Origin: Pinguiococcus pyrenoidosus
Lineage: Eukaryota > Sar > Pinguiophyceae > Pinguiochrysidales > Pinguiochrysidaceae
NCBI GenBank assembly: GCA_019677205.1
Contig: JAAMXY010000156.1
Span: 39,265 to 103,264 of the forward strand
DNA length: 64,000 bases
Reading direction: 5' to 3'
Each line of letters opens with the position of its first letter. Position 1 is the first letter of the stretch. Of the stretch, positions 46,101 through 57,601 are shown one piece after another. A program made the translations under genes and the position numbers. The notes under the pieces were generated by a model that worked only from the letters and a program-made list of their open reading frames with translations, made no database searches and was not told where the DNA came from.

Positions 46101-49100
46101 ATCGCCCAGCGCCAGCCCCAGCGCCGTCATGGGGGGTTCGGACGCACCGACGGTGCAGAGCGAACCGGTCGACTGCCAGACGGACGTTGTCGAGCCGCTT
46201 CGGGCTCTGCAGAACGCCGAGGGCATCTTGACGCTCACGTGGATGATCGCGGAGACGACGAGGGACACGAGGGATGGCGATAGCATCGAGTGCAGGACCG
46301 AGCTGCTGCAGCTTCTTGAGGAGGCCCTGTCCTTCAACCTCGAAGCACCCGCGAACCTCGCCTGTCAGACCATGAATGCCATCGTGTATAGCACGGAGGT
46401 GGCGAACGCGCTTCCGCAGTCGCCTCGGGACCTTGCGTTCGATCTGGTCGTCCGCATTGCCCAGCAGGCCAGCGACGGCTTGGAGGACGGCGTCGGGTAC
46501 GACGTCTTCGCTCTGATCGAGTGCCTCCTCACCGCGATGGACTACTGGAGCGCCTCGCAGATCGGATCCGAAGCCTTCTTCCTGGAAGCCTTCGAGTTGA
46601 TCCACCGAAGCGTCAGCATCTCGCTTCTGCGACAGATGGTGCCCGGCCAAGATCAGCTCACGGTCGATTCAGCGGGCGCATCGGTGGTCGTGGAGGCGTC
46701 GTCGCAGAAGGCCGGCATCGCGGACCTGCTCACGTTGAGGGCGGGGAACGCCTCGGTCACGCTCCCAGGCAATGCCTCCCTGAGCATCCTCCTGGCTTCT
46801 CAAGCCTGCGCCGGCGTGGTGGACGAGGACTACGACATCGAGGACTTCGGCTTCCTGGGCAGCGTCAAGCAGGGCAACGACGCAAGCAGAGGCAAGGGCT
46901 TCACCCTGCTCCTGACCGTGTGCTCGGGCCTGACGAACTTCTTCGACGACCCGGCCAGCGACGGAATCGTGCTCGACCTGCTGCTGGATGCTCCAGGCGA
47001 TTCGAATCTGCCCGGATCGGTCGTCCTTGCACCAGACGCCTCGCTCGACCAGGAGCAGCTTGCGTCGCTCGGCGAGACTCTTTCGGTCGACTGCGCGCGC
47101 GCAGATGCCCCCTACAATGTCAGCATCCCCTGTCCGGGAGGCGCCGTCGACTACGAATGCGATGGCGTTCAGGCCGGGAGGGTCGACGTGGTCTGTCCCC
47201 TGACGGCGTTTGTCACCGTCTGCGAGCAGTTCGATCCGGTCATCGGGAACTGGACTTCGGACTCGTGCGTGTTCCAGGGCGTGGCGGACGGCAGCATCCT
47301 CTGCCGCTGCGCGGTGGATGGCGCCGGCTCGTCACGCCGCCTTGCTAGGGGCGCTGCCTCCAGGCACCTCCAGGACAGCGACACCGACAGCCTGGACTTC
47401 GCGTCCCGCTTCGAGCGGGTCGGAACCGAAGCCAGCTTCACCTTCACCGAGGCGGACAACGTCACCGCCGACGACGCCGCCCGCGCTTCCGTGGTGCTCG
47501 TGGCGGTGGCCAGCCTGATCCTTGCCTACCTCATCGCGCTCGGCGTGGGCCACCGCATGGACAGGCAGGAGCGCGACAAACGCAAGCTCAGCTTCGCGCC
47601 CGAGAGCATGAAGATCCGCCAGGTGATGCAGCGGATTCCCGAGGAGCTCGAGCAGCCGCGCACGCAGCAGCGGCAGGTGGAGATTCTCGGCGTGGACACC
47701 TTCGACGCCCTCGGGCGAGCCGAGGGAAGAATCGGGGACACGTGCTCGCGCGTCCTGCTCTTTTGCACGGACTGCCTGTTCCCGCAGAAGGCCGTGCAGC
47801 GTCGTCAGCAGAGCATCCGGCGGGTCTTGGGACCGGTCACGAGGGATCAAATTCATCCCGATCTGAGCGAGAAGTCGTCCCTCAACGCGGAGTCCAGGAC
47901 GCGGAAGGCGTTGCAAAGGCGGAGTACGGTCGAAAGGGACCCGAGCGACGCTAGCAGCCACACGCCGGGAGACTTTCCGTTCCTGCCATCCTCGCGGCGC
48001 GACTCGTGGGTGGGCTACTTCAACCCCCAGGAAGAGACCAAGAGCGAGTCGACGGCTCCGCCCGACGTGCAGCACACCAGCAACCCCATGCGCGGAGACC
48101 GCGAAGCCACGGTCTTCGCCGAAGCCTACGAGACGCTGAACCAGCTACACGAGAGCTCCCGGCGCAATCTCTCCGACAAGAGCTCCCCGCGGAGCTCCGA
48201 CGGCGACGACGTCTTCCCTGCTCCGGATCCTCAGGGGCGGCTGGGGAGGACGCTCAGCGGCGTGCACACCACGACCTCGAGCAGCAGCTCCGTGGTGCAG
48301 CCGCTGTTCCGCATGCGCAGCTCGTCCATGTATACCGGAAAGTCCTTCTCGGTCGGCGCCGCGCAGAAGGCGCCTCCGGCGACGTCCGGCCCTGCGCTTG
48401 CCGACCACGCTCCAGGATCCTACGCGGAGCTGGAGCGGCTGGACTTCATCATGGCCGAGCTGGAAGACGAGGTGCACGACATGCAGAAGATGCGGGCAAA
48501 CTTCAGCAAGGCGCTGGCGAGTGAGCACGAGTTCTTCTCGATTCTTCGCTTCAACGCCACCGACCGGACCATCGACGACGTGTACAATGAGCAGGCGTCC
48601 GGCGTCCCTTTCTCGCAAGCCCTGTCTGCCAGGAGGCTCGAAAACAGCATGTCGGAGCCGGAGCGCGGCGCGTCGGAGGAAGTGGTGTATGCGGTGAGCG
48701 GGTCCGGCATCTGGGCGAAGGCCAAGGAGGTGTGGTCCAACGCGTCCAGGCCGCAGAAGATCACGCTGCTCTTCCTGCAGCTCCTCACGATCATGGCGGT
48801 GGACGCGCTCTTCTACACCGGCTCGGACGACCTCATCGCGTCGTCCTCCTTCTGGAACGACATTGGTGCGGGACGCACCGACGAGCTCGGAAAGGAGGCC
48901 GTCGCGGTGGTCCTCTTCGCGCTGCTCACGGCCTGCTTCGCGATTCCCCCGACCGCGCTGAGCCTGGGGATCTACAGCATCAAGCGCCAGATGCGTGCGG
49001 CAGAGACGGTGGCGCGCCGCATTCTGCTGCACGCGGAAGAGGACATCATCTGGTATGCGCAGTTGGCGCCCGAGAACTCCGCCGCCGACTATGCCATCGC

Positions 49101-50218
49101 ACTGCTCGAGACCCTCGCAATCCTGCAGCTCGCGCAAAACCAGGAGTACAAGGACGCGATCGTACCGCTGCAGCGCCAAGCTGCGGCGCTGGAGGCCCTC
49201 CGGAATCGAGCGCTGACCAAGGAGATGACCGCCGCCGCCGAGCGGGCGGCTGCAGGGGTGAACGACGTGGAAGAGGGAAGTCCGAATCGCATGCTGGTGC
49301 TCATGTCCCAGGACAAATGGCTGAAGCGGAGGCAGGCTGCTAGCGAGGCTTGCGACCGCATTGCGAGGCAGCACGAGGAAGACGTGCGCGACGGTCTGTA
49401 CATCCTGATGACGCCGGCCGAGAGGCAGCGCGTCGATATGGACACCTCCGTCAAGCGAGTTCTGGAGGTCATCGAGGTGCTCGAGAACGCGCAGGCCCGG
49501 GAGGGCAGCACGCTGGACAGGCCTACCGTGGCCTCCGGGGAGAAACTCGAAGTGAAAACGTTTGGTCCGGATCTCGGCCAAGGCCTCGGAGCTGTGGTGG
49601 CGGCCAGGAAGAAAGGTGCGAAGCTTTGGAGTTTGCGCTCCGCGCATTGGTTTCTTGTTCGCAGCGCAGCGATCGGACCTCTGACAGGTGCTTGTGCTTC
49701 CTTTAGGACCGTCTTCCCTGTCGAAGCTGTTTCCGAAGCCCTCCGCGCTGTACCGGGAATGGGTCGTCGCGTTCAGCAGCCCATCCATCTACCAGCTGGC
49801 CCAGAGCTACAAGTGCCCCATCACGCACGTGAGCAATGGCAGCACCTTCTTCCGATGCTCGAGGCAGGAGGACTCGCTCATCCGCATGGGCAGGAGGCGC
49901 AAGAAGCTCGCGCTGGCGTCGATCTACACGACCCAAGCGTTGTGGGCGGCCTTCTGCATCCTGTACGTCATCCTCTTCGCCTTAACGCGGAGCGAGGTGG
50001 CTACGGCGTGGTTCTTCTCCTGGATCGTTGCGACGGTGTTTGAGATTATCTATGTCTCACCGATCCTGATCTTCGCCGTGCACGCACTGGCCCCCGCGAC
50101 GGCGGGGCTGATTCTGGAGCGCAGCCTCGCGAAGGCGAAGGCCATCATCGCCGGCGGCTCCGCGGCTGCTTCCGGAGCGAAGCGAAGGGCACAATCCGCA
50201 TGGCGTGCAGGAGGCTAG
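41841..50218 (+). CDS. Polycystin-1-like receptor B with acidic insertion
   Basis: Six exons: 41841-43023, 43123-43824, 43929-44038, 44152-45687, 45763-49615, 49707-50218, giving 2631 residues. Paralogue of gene A with all five introns at equivalent positions and phases. Order: signal peptide MKGLQLLWSLCVLSVWVGCARA; Cys-rich module 1 (about 30-395) split by an Asp-rich repeat insertion; module 2 (about 395-628; CLWTEYFGNGYSEIPCC); a very short Ser/Pro linker (about 650-700, against about 550 residues in A); the REJ-like region starting IAVISNLPQIVDGCDSI; a GPS-like motif (WTSDSC...LCRC); TM1 followed by GHRMDRQERDKRK as in A; and TM2-TM5, the last pair being FALTRSEVATAWFFSWIVATVFEIIYVSP. The cytosolic coil ELERLDFIMAELEDEVHDMQ is almost identical to A. 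No TRP pore or PLAT domain is seen. Intron 1 is 99 nt, in frame and stop-free. Confidence 0.82.
42336..42596. repeat. 87-bp tandem repeat in gene B (29-residue acidic unit x3)
   Basis: Units begin at 42336, 42423 and 42510. Each encodes VGDEPGASSYAPSAAPTEE followed by an Asp run. The third unit runs into a GAT microsatellite (about 42575-42625). Confidence 0.96.
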
Positions 50219-50656
50219 GGCTGTAAAAAAGAGCGGGGGGTGGGTGGGGCGGCCTGCTGTCAGTTGAGCGCCGCTGCACTCCGCGAGAGCGGGGGTGCTG
50301 TATGTACATAAGTAGCGTATGGGAGTGACAGCGGAGCCCGACGGGTGCATCAGCAGGTCGACATCATGAGGTCGATACCAGAAGGTCGACATTATAGGGT
50401 CAAGCAACATCAGGAGGTGAATGTGGCAAGGGGGGGACCGCGTCGCCTGATTCCTTTGGTCCTGTCTGAGCAGGTTCTTGTCCATGTCCATGTCTGGTTT
50501 TACGGCAAATCCAAGTGTTGCTGTTTCCACGATGAGTTGCTGGTCCGGTGCGTGATGAAGCACACCCGGAACCTTGAAGAAGCTCATTCTGGGCAGCCAA
50601 GCTTTTCTTTTTTATACCTTCTTGATTTCGACACGGTCGGCAAAGCCTCGTCCTTC
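50219..50656. other. Intergenic, convergent gene ends
   Basis: 438 bp between the stop codons of polycystin-like B (plus) and CHMP2 (minus). A GGTCGACAT repeat occurs around 50355-50395. No gene seen. Confidence 0.5.
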
Positions 50657-51942
50657 TTATCTGCGTAGATTGTTGAGCCGCGCCTCCAACTCGGCCATGC
50701 CCGGATCGCCGCCTCCACCACCGCCACCTCCACCACCTCCGCCAGCGGCTGTACCGCCACCGCCACCGCCACCACTTGCATCTCCTCCTCCACCTCCACT
50801 CGGTCCGTCTGCTGGTCCCCCGCCGCTCGCCCCAACGCCGACGGCGTCCGGGAGCTTCTCCTCGCCCGCTTGCCCCGGGACTTGAGCGCCATCCGGCACC
50901 TGCGAATCGTCGACGGGTCAGAGCTCGGGAGCGTGGCAGCAAGGGAGCGGACTCGGGTGGCACATACATCTGAGAACAAGGCGACCGTGTCGACCCCGAG
51001 CTCCGCGAGAACCTCGTTGACGACCTTCTCCTCCTCTTCTTCGTCGTTCTCGCCGGCGAGCGTGTCGTCCAGGAGGTCTCCCAGCGTCTCTCCCGTGAGT
51101 TCCGCGCGCTCGTTCTCGCGCACAAAGTCTTGCATGATCCGATTCAGCTGCGGAATATTGATTTCTTTGTTCATGCGCACCATCGCCTGCGTTACGCTGT
51201 GGGAATGGAAGCGAGGTAAGAAAACATCAGTACAGTCGAGGTAGGCGGAGGAGAGAACGGTAGGACGGAGTTGTGCGAGGCGGCATCAGACCCAGCAGCT
51301 CATCTGGGCCCTGAGTCTCCGCTTTGGGGTTGGCTTCGAAGGATTCCTTCACCTCTTCATGGATTCCGCCAGCGCCTGATGCGACTTGACAGTGGACAGC
51401 TGCAGACTGACTCCTTGAAGACGACTCTTCATCTCGATGAAGCGCGTAATGTAGTTCCTTGTGCGGATGAGGTCTTTGGCCATAATCTTCACACTCTTCA
51501 TCTGCCCGTTCTCGGCCTGCTTCTTGATGTCGCGCTTGAGCTGCGCCTCGTTCTTCTCCAGCCCCCTCTGCTCGCGCTCCATCTCGCGGATGGCGCGCGT
51601 GATCTGGCGTTTCTGCTCGCGCAGCACCTGAGAGAGAAGTGCGAGAGAGAAAAGGCGAGAGAGACAAGGCGAGAGAGAAAAGGCGAGAGAGGAAAAGGCG
51701 AGAGAGAAAAAGGCGAGAGAGACAAGGCGAGAGAGACAAGGCGAGAGAGACAAAGCGAGAGAGAAAAGGCGAGAGAGAAACGCGAGAGAAGGGCGAGGCA
51801 AAGAGAGAGAACGCAAAGAACAGCAAATCAGTGCTGAGACAGAAAAGGCGGCGCATTTCCCTTGTGGCCTTCTTTGCTCTCTGCGCTTCAGCAGCTGTCG
51901 CACCTCCTTTAGGGGCTTCTTCTTCCCGAACACGTTCCCCAT
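50657..51942 (-). CDS. CHMP2: ESCRT-III subunit CHMP2/VPS2
   Basis: Exons 51942-51904, 51627-51353, 51196-50968 and 50899-50657 give 261 residues. The start MGNVFGKKKPLKE joins VLREQKRQITRAIREMERE, the basic first helices of ESCRT-III proteins; DIKKQAENGQMKSVKIMAKDLIRTR and VTQAMVRMNKEINIPQLNRIM follow. An acidic segment (GENDEEEEEKVVNEVLAELG) precedes a long Gly-rich linker, and the C-terminus MAELEARLNNLRR is a textbook MIM1 that binds the MIT domain of the VPS4 ATPase. ESCRT-III forms filaments that cut membrane necks in endosome sorting, cytokinesis and repair. Both CHMP2A and 2B are possible; the MIM1 fits either. Intron 1 is 276 nt and repeat-filled. Confidence 0.93.
51639..51790. repeat. 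GAGAGACAAGGC minisatellite in CHMP2 intron 1
   Basis: Ten or more degenerate copies of a 12-14-bp purine-rich unit (AGGCGAGAGAGAMA) in the first intron. Confidence 0.92.
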
Positions 51943-53183
51943 GCTGAACTCTTGCTGTCCCGGTGCTTTCGGTCGTTCCTTAGGGCTTTGGGGGGACTTC
52001 TGAGCGCCGCTCTCGGCTCTCGGACACCTCGATCTGTCGGCACTTGGGCTGCTAATTCTGCCATGCTTCAGGTGGCGCTCGGACGATTTTGTCTTTTTTG
52101 GTTTGTTTGGTTGTCCCATATTGCCCCTCTGGGAATTCGCCCATAGGCTGAGGAAGATGGCAGAAGCAAATGGAAGATCTTGTCAACTTTGCCTGTTGAT
52201 TGCGGGATAGAGAGAAACGAGCGTTATAAATGTAAAATAAATTTATCATTCAACATTAGTAATTATTATGTATATGAGGATATTGGAGGATGTTGAACGA
52301 TGTAAAGGAGAATTAATTTTTTGAAAAGACTCCGACTCCATCGCAGAACAGAGAAGCCTTTGTCCTTCGAATTTGATGACTTTGAGCCCAGGAGATTCTC
52401 TGCATGTAACAGTTGCGTGACTGTCAACTCAGTGATGCCGGAAGACTGTTCCGCCCGGTGCGCATGCAAGTTCGCATGAAATTCCGGCTTCCAAGGCTCC
52501 AACGTCAGTGGTGGATGGAGAAGACCTGGTCCGATCTTTTGCGGCTCAGAAGTCCTTGATCGCTGATTTGTCGGGACACCAGGAACTACCGGAAAACGAT
52601 TGGATAGTGCTTCCAGCCCCCCGTGTATTTGGCTGCAATACCGGATTGCAGATGTGAAGTTGTCTCTGTCTGTCAACCACAGCTGCCCGTTCAAGTGTCC
52701 TGTGTCCAAGTGCTTCGGAAATCCGCGACTGGCAATGAAGTCCGCGCGTCCGTCCCAACACTCCTCATGTGGCTCGAACGAAGGCAAACGGACGCACACA
52801 GCGGCCTCTCTTCAAGCAAGGCGGAGCAGACGAAAAGGGTGAAAAGGGTGGGAAGGGTTGAGAAAAGGTGAGAAGCGTGAAAAGGGGGAGACGTGTGCAG
52901 AACAGCGGCCAAAAGGGCGCTTTCTCGGACAACAACAGTCTTACAAGGCTTCTCTGCATTGTCTCGGTGTCCAGGCCAAGAGGCAACAGCTTGGAGACAA
53001 CAGCCAAGCGACAACAGCCAAGCGACAACAGCCAAGCGACAACAGCCAAGAGACAACAGCAACGAGAGAGAGAATCAGGGAGAACCAGAGAGAACCAGAG
53101 AGAACCAGAGAGAGAGGGAGAAAGAGAGGATCACAGCAGACCAATCCAGAGTCCACTTCCTCTTCAGATTGGTAGGAAAGTCC
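51943..53183. promoter_or_regulatory. Divergent intergenic region with two minisatellites (CHMP2 / histidine kinase)
   Basis: 1.24 kb between divergent starts. An AT-rich core is at 52200-52325. A 14-bp unit (GACAACAGCCAAGC) is repeated about five times at 52990-53058, and a 10-bp unit (AGAACCAGAG) four times at 53080-53120, both immediately upstream of the kinase start. A 177-codon minus frame at 52266-52799 has no recognisable family. Confidence 0.55.
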
Positions 53184-55369
53184 ATGGACATGGACAGCGC
53201 CGTCTTCCAAGGCCTCTCGACGCCGATGATCTGCGTAGATGCCGTGAAGCTGGACGACTTGCACGACGGCCAGGCCATTGCGATTCGGCAGCAGAACGAC
53301 GCCTTCGCAGGCCTCAGTCCGTGCCTCCTGGACTCGTCCGCGGCAGTGGCTGAACATGTGGTGGTGCGAACCTTTGACCAGGATCCCTTCATCCCCATGC
53401 AGAAGCTCGTGGTGGTGATCGGACCTCGCCAAGCGCCAGTCCTGCTGCATTGGACGGGCCTGAGCGCCGACAAGAAATGCGACCTCTTCGAGGTGGAGGC
53501 CAACTGTTTGTCCTTCTACAACGCCGTCAACGCCGGGCCACTCGATGGCTCGTGGCTGGCATATCCGCTCCATGGCGTGGAGTACATGGACGACCTGTTC
53601 TGGAGCGGCGTCGGCGTCACGGACAAGCCGCTTCCCATGCACTCGCCGACCAGCTGGCAGAAGCAGCTCTACGAGGCGGACGTCGGCGTTGCCATGGGAA
53701 ACCTTCGGAAGCAGCTGGACGCCAGAGACAAGCAGCCCAGCCCCTGCTCCTTCATCGTGCGCTACCGGCTTGGCTCCGAGGGAGAGCTCGTTTCCATCTG
53801 GCGCCGCGGTCTTGCGTCCATATCAAACCCGGCTACGACGGTTGGGCTGCAGATCTCAGGCAAGCACACCGACGTGTCCCATCTCACCTCCGGAGCTACG
53901 AAGCGTCATGCTCGCCGGACTCGCGAAGTACGAACAAGACTCGCCACGGTCGTTGGTGCTTTTGATGCACTCGACTGCGCCGCTCATGACGATGCTGGCG
54001 ACGTCTGGAACATACTCAGGTCGAGCATTCAACAGCTCCGAACCGTCGTGAATGGCACTGTGACGCTGTCTGACCTTTCGTCGGGCTCGTTGGTGCTCCG
54101 GCCCGAGCGCACATGTCTTCGCGATCTCCTCGCCACCGCCAAGCGCATCATGTATGGTCGTACACAGGTAGGCGACAAAGCGCGCGCACTCGGAGAGGGA
54201 TTGGAGAACAGAACGAGGAAGGCTGACCCGGCGTCGTTGCTTCTTCCACCTGCCAGGCCTTGGAGCAAAGCATCGTCGTCGACCTGCATGTTGACGGGAA
54301 TCGAGCCTTCTCTGTTGACGTCAACCACGTCAACGTCGTGCTGGTCAACCTACTTTCGAACGCCTGCAAGTACTCCCCGAGAGGATCTGCCATACGGATT
54401 GTCTGCAGCAGGGAAGCGGAGGAAGTCTACTCCGTTGTCATCACAGACACGGGAGTTGGCATCGTACGGGAGGAGCAGGGCAGCGTCTTCGCCGAGTACT
54501 TCCGTGGCAGCAACGTGTCTCAGGGCTGCTCCAGCGACCTCGTTGGACCGTCCTCTGGCATTGGCCTAGCCCTCAGCCGTGGGATTGCCCTCGCGCTTGG
54601 CGGGGACCTGGTCATCGAGAGTTCCCAGCCGGGCATGGGCACTTCCATGAAGTTCACCTTTCAGACCCGCGCTGTACCCGAAGGAATCGAGTCGTTGGCG
54701 CCACCTGCAGCGAAGGCGCTTGTACGGAGCCAGGGACACGATGAGCCCATCCTGGTCGCCGAACAGCTCGAAGCCAATCGCGTCGTCGCGGAAAGCTACC
54801 TGCGCCGCCACGGATTTCGAAGCATTCGCCTGGCTTCGAGCGCCTCGGAAGCGATTCAGCTGGCCTGCGAGACGCGATTTGCCGCATGCGTGGTAGACCG
54901 CCACTTGCCCGAGCACGACGGCCGTTGGGTGGCGGAGAAGCTTGTCGAGCTTGGCTACGACAGGCAGCAAATCCTTCTTTGGGCTGCGGCGGGTGATGGT
55001 GATACGGATGCTGAGACTGATGCTGATGTTGATTCGGATCTGGATGCCGGTCCTGACAATGCTGCCAATGCTGGTGCTGAAGTCGGTACTGATGCAAAGA
55101 CTGTCACAGCTCGATCGGAGCCAGTGAAGCTGCTTCAGATATCGAAGCCCCTTGGCCTGGAAGCCGTGCAGCGATTGTATTTGATATGCTCGAAGCTGCG
55201 CAGTCCAGGTGCACCGTCCCCCGAGGGCGACGCGGACGGAAGGTGCGGCAGCTCGGAAGCTGGGTTTGAGCCCGGGGGAGCAAGCACGAGCAACCAGGGC
55301 AATGACGAAGGCGTAGAAGGCGGGGAAGCTGAAGTGGAGTCTCGAACGAGGAAGCGGCAAAGGGTCTAG
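53184..55369 (+). CDS. Hybrid sensor histidine kinase-like protein lacking the H-box histidine
   Basis: Exons 53184-54167 and 54257-55369 give 698 residues. N-terminal PAS-like segment (LSTPMICVDA..NDAFAGLS), second PAS-like segment (about 125-235; FIVRYRLGSEGELVSIWRRG), then a HisKA-type dimerisation region (about 244-315). The H-box position reads TREVRTRL where the family has SHEVRTPL, so the phospho-acceptor His is Arg (R247). The ATPase domain is intact: N box VNLLSNACKYS (N about 363), G1 DTGVGI, G2 SSGIGLAL. The receiver domain (about 500 on) keeps the phospho-acceptor Asp in VVDRHLPEHDG (about 542) and the Lys of SKP, but the acidic pocket reads VAEQ instead of VEDN, and an Asp/Ala-rich insertion follows. 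No transmembrane span: a cytosolic sensor. The C-terminus RTRKRQRV is basic and could act as a nuclear signal. Confidence 0.82.
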
Positions 55370-55653
55370 TCCTGGTGCCATTTTAAAGGTAGAAGAGTAA
55401 ATACGCGTCGTTGCGTGGGGTGCAGAAGGCTCCGGGTGTGATTCGCCAACTTGGATTGAGAGCTGGTGGATTGAGAGCTGGTGTATCGTTGGGTCTTCCC
55501 CGACTTCGTAGGTAGTGCTCTCTCGGGTCAAGGCGATCGGTGAACGTGTCGCTGAACCACGATCAGGAGGTCTGGATGGCTGGGCTGTGTAGATGCTTGA
55601 ATAAAGGGGGTGGGGGAAGTTTCCGGGGAGGGTGTTCGTTGCGAGATCGCCTT

Positions 55654-57601
55654 TTAGCTTCTTCTTTGGGGCTCCTCCCCGTTTCCTCCCGCAACTGGTC
55701 CTTCTGCGATCGTGCCGTAGTCTCGCTTTGGCGGGTCCTTGACATCCTGCGGACGATGCTCATGCTCCATCGGAACCAGCTCCATGATCAGCACCAGCAA
55801 GCAGGTACCCAAGCCCTATACACCCGATTAGGACATCGTCAACCGAGTGTAAAATGTGTCGGGCAGTGGCATCGCTCATTGATTGACCAGTACCTGCAAG
55901 AACGCCGTCACCAAAAAGGTGAATTCGTAGCCGTGAGCGTCGGCAAGGATTCCGCCGAGGACGGCGCTCCCGCACCATCCCAAGCTTGTGATGCTCTGCA
56001 ACGACTTCCACCTGGCCCTGGCCTTGGAGCTGACGAAATCCATGAGCGTCGACTGCTCCAGCGGGATGGTTGCGTTCATGGAGCCGGTCCGCGCGAGGTA
56101 GATGGCAATCAGCACCGCCGCGGATACCCGCTTCCTCAGGGTCACCATCAGAACGAGGCAAGCAACACCAACCCCTTTCATGCTGATGATGGTGCAGATC
56201 CGGCCGATCTGCCTGGAGAGGCGCACGGCAAAGACCGAAGCCATTGCGATGACGATCGGCACGAGCAGGAAGATGCCTTGCACTTGGGCAGGCGTGAGGC
56301 CTACGTCCTCCTTCCAGAACAGGGGAAAGAACTTGATCGTCATGCCGGAGCCAAAGGCCACGATGATGCTGTAGGCCAAGATGACGAATGGCACTTGCTC
56401 CGGTCCGATTCCAGCCGACGTGCTGATGCTAGGACCTCGCGGCACCACCTCTCTGACGCCGGGCTGCTCTTGATCGCTCGCTTGCTCCTTCCGTCCGTTG
56501 CTGTCTTCCGCCGCGCCTTGGGCCCGAAGCAAGGGCAACGCGGAGGAATCGTCCACGACGCTGGAATCACTGTAAAGGAAGTACAGGGGAGCGCCGAGCA
56601 GCTCGACGACCATCCCACACAAGAACACCACGCGGATCTTCGGCAAGGTCCACGAGTCTCCATACGAGCGGAAGGCAAGGATGGTGAGGGCGGGGCCCAG
56701 GACCCGCCCAACCTTGTTCATCATAAAAGCGTAAGAAAACCACCGGCTGCGACTGCCCGTCGCCAGCGAATCAGCGAAAAGCGCGGGCCTCGGTCCTTTC
56801 GCCACCGCATCCACGACACCCCAGAGACATGCGCAGCATGCCATCGCCAGGAGCAGGGCGTGCCTTTCATCCCAGCAGAAAGCGCGGAGCATGAGCGGGC
56901 TTTGCATGGGTCTGGTCACTGAAGAGAAATGCAGAAACACACACACGCGCGCGCACACACACGCACACACACACACACACACACGCACACACACACAACC
57001 TTCCCACCACCCCACCGGAACCTGTAAGACAAGGAGGAAACGAGAAAGCGAGGAATGGAAGAAAGGAGGAAAGGAGTCAAAGCGATGGGGAAAGAGGATA
57101 AGCACCTCTCGCGCTCCGTCTCGTCATTGCCAGTCAGCATGACGACTCCGCTGGTGGCGACGCCCGCTGCAATCGTGAAGATGCCGCCAAGCCGGATGAT
57201 GCCCGCCTTTGAGCCCCGGTCCGCACACCAGCCCATGGGGAACGCCACGAGAAGCATCGTGATGCCCTGGAGCATCTCCACCACGCCGACCAGCGTGTTG
57301 GTCTGCTCCGCGAGTACATAGATGAAGCTAGACAGGACGCTGTTTCCAGGACGGTTCGGGTTAGTTTGGTTAGCGACGCTTCACTCCACGGAAAGGTTTG
57401 GGACGGCATTCTTCTCTTCTCCGGAGATTCCTTCTTCTCCGGAGATTCCTTCTTCACACACTGTTCTAGATGTCTAAGGACTGACGTGGTGGTCCAGATG
57501 GAGCTGGCCGTCCCAGAAGCGAAGGATTGCAGCAGAGCGAGGCGCACATTGGGGTTGATCGAAGACCAGGCCTCTTTCATACGGGAGACATACGCGTGCA
57601 T
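55654..57601 (-). CDS. Major facilitator superfamily transporter
   Basis: Exons 57601-57486, 57339-57106, 56911-55894 and 55815-55654 give 509 residues. About twelve hydrophobic spans are seen: ASSIWTTVLSSFIYVLAEQ across intron 1, ITMLLVAFPMGWCADRGSKAGIIR (the MFS loop 2-3 G-x-x-x-D-R motif), HALLLAMACCACLWGVVDA, VRVVFLCGMVVELLGAPLYF, a Ser/Glu-rich central cytosolic loop, then FVILAYSIIVAFGSGMTIKF and four more spans ending FLQ|GLGTCLLVLIMELVP. A hydrophilic C-tail of about 40 residues follows. The start Met is uncertain (57601, or 57580, or an upstream exon). Intron 2 contains a GT/GC microsatellite and intron 1 a CTTCTTCTCCGGAGATTC direct repeat. Substrate unknown. Confidence 0.8.
56937..56996. 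repeat. CA/CG dinucleotide microsatellite in MFS intron 2
   Basis: About 60 bp of alternating CA with CG interruptions inside the 194-nt intron at 56912-57105. Confidence 0.92.

Noticed and set aside
48145..49788. 547-codon minus-strand frame and similar long frames inside polycystin-like genes (for example 27213-28535, 32387-33433)
   Set aside because: Shadows of the real exons; no family resemblance.
26680..50218. Idea that genes A and B are a recent inverted duplication
   Set aside because: Nucleotide and protein sequences differ throughout and only structure and key motifs match, so the duplication is old; no long inverted nucleotide identity was noticed.
52266..52799. 177-codon minus frame upstream of CHMP2
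   Set aside because: No domain, no coherent composition, and it lies in a divergent intergenic region; not reported as a gene.
53450..53965. Alternative frames within the histidine kinase H-box region, considered as evidence of a missed intron that might hide a His
   Set aside because: The continuing frame already gives a recognisable HisKA pattern (REVRTRL, then VVNGTVTLSDLSSGSLVLRPE); no splice pair was found that improves it. It stays listed as a test in the findings.
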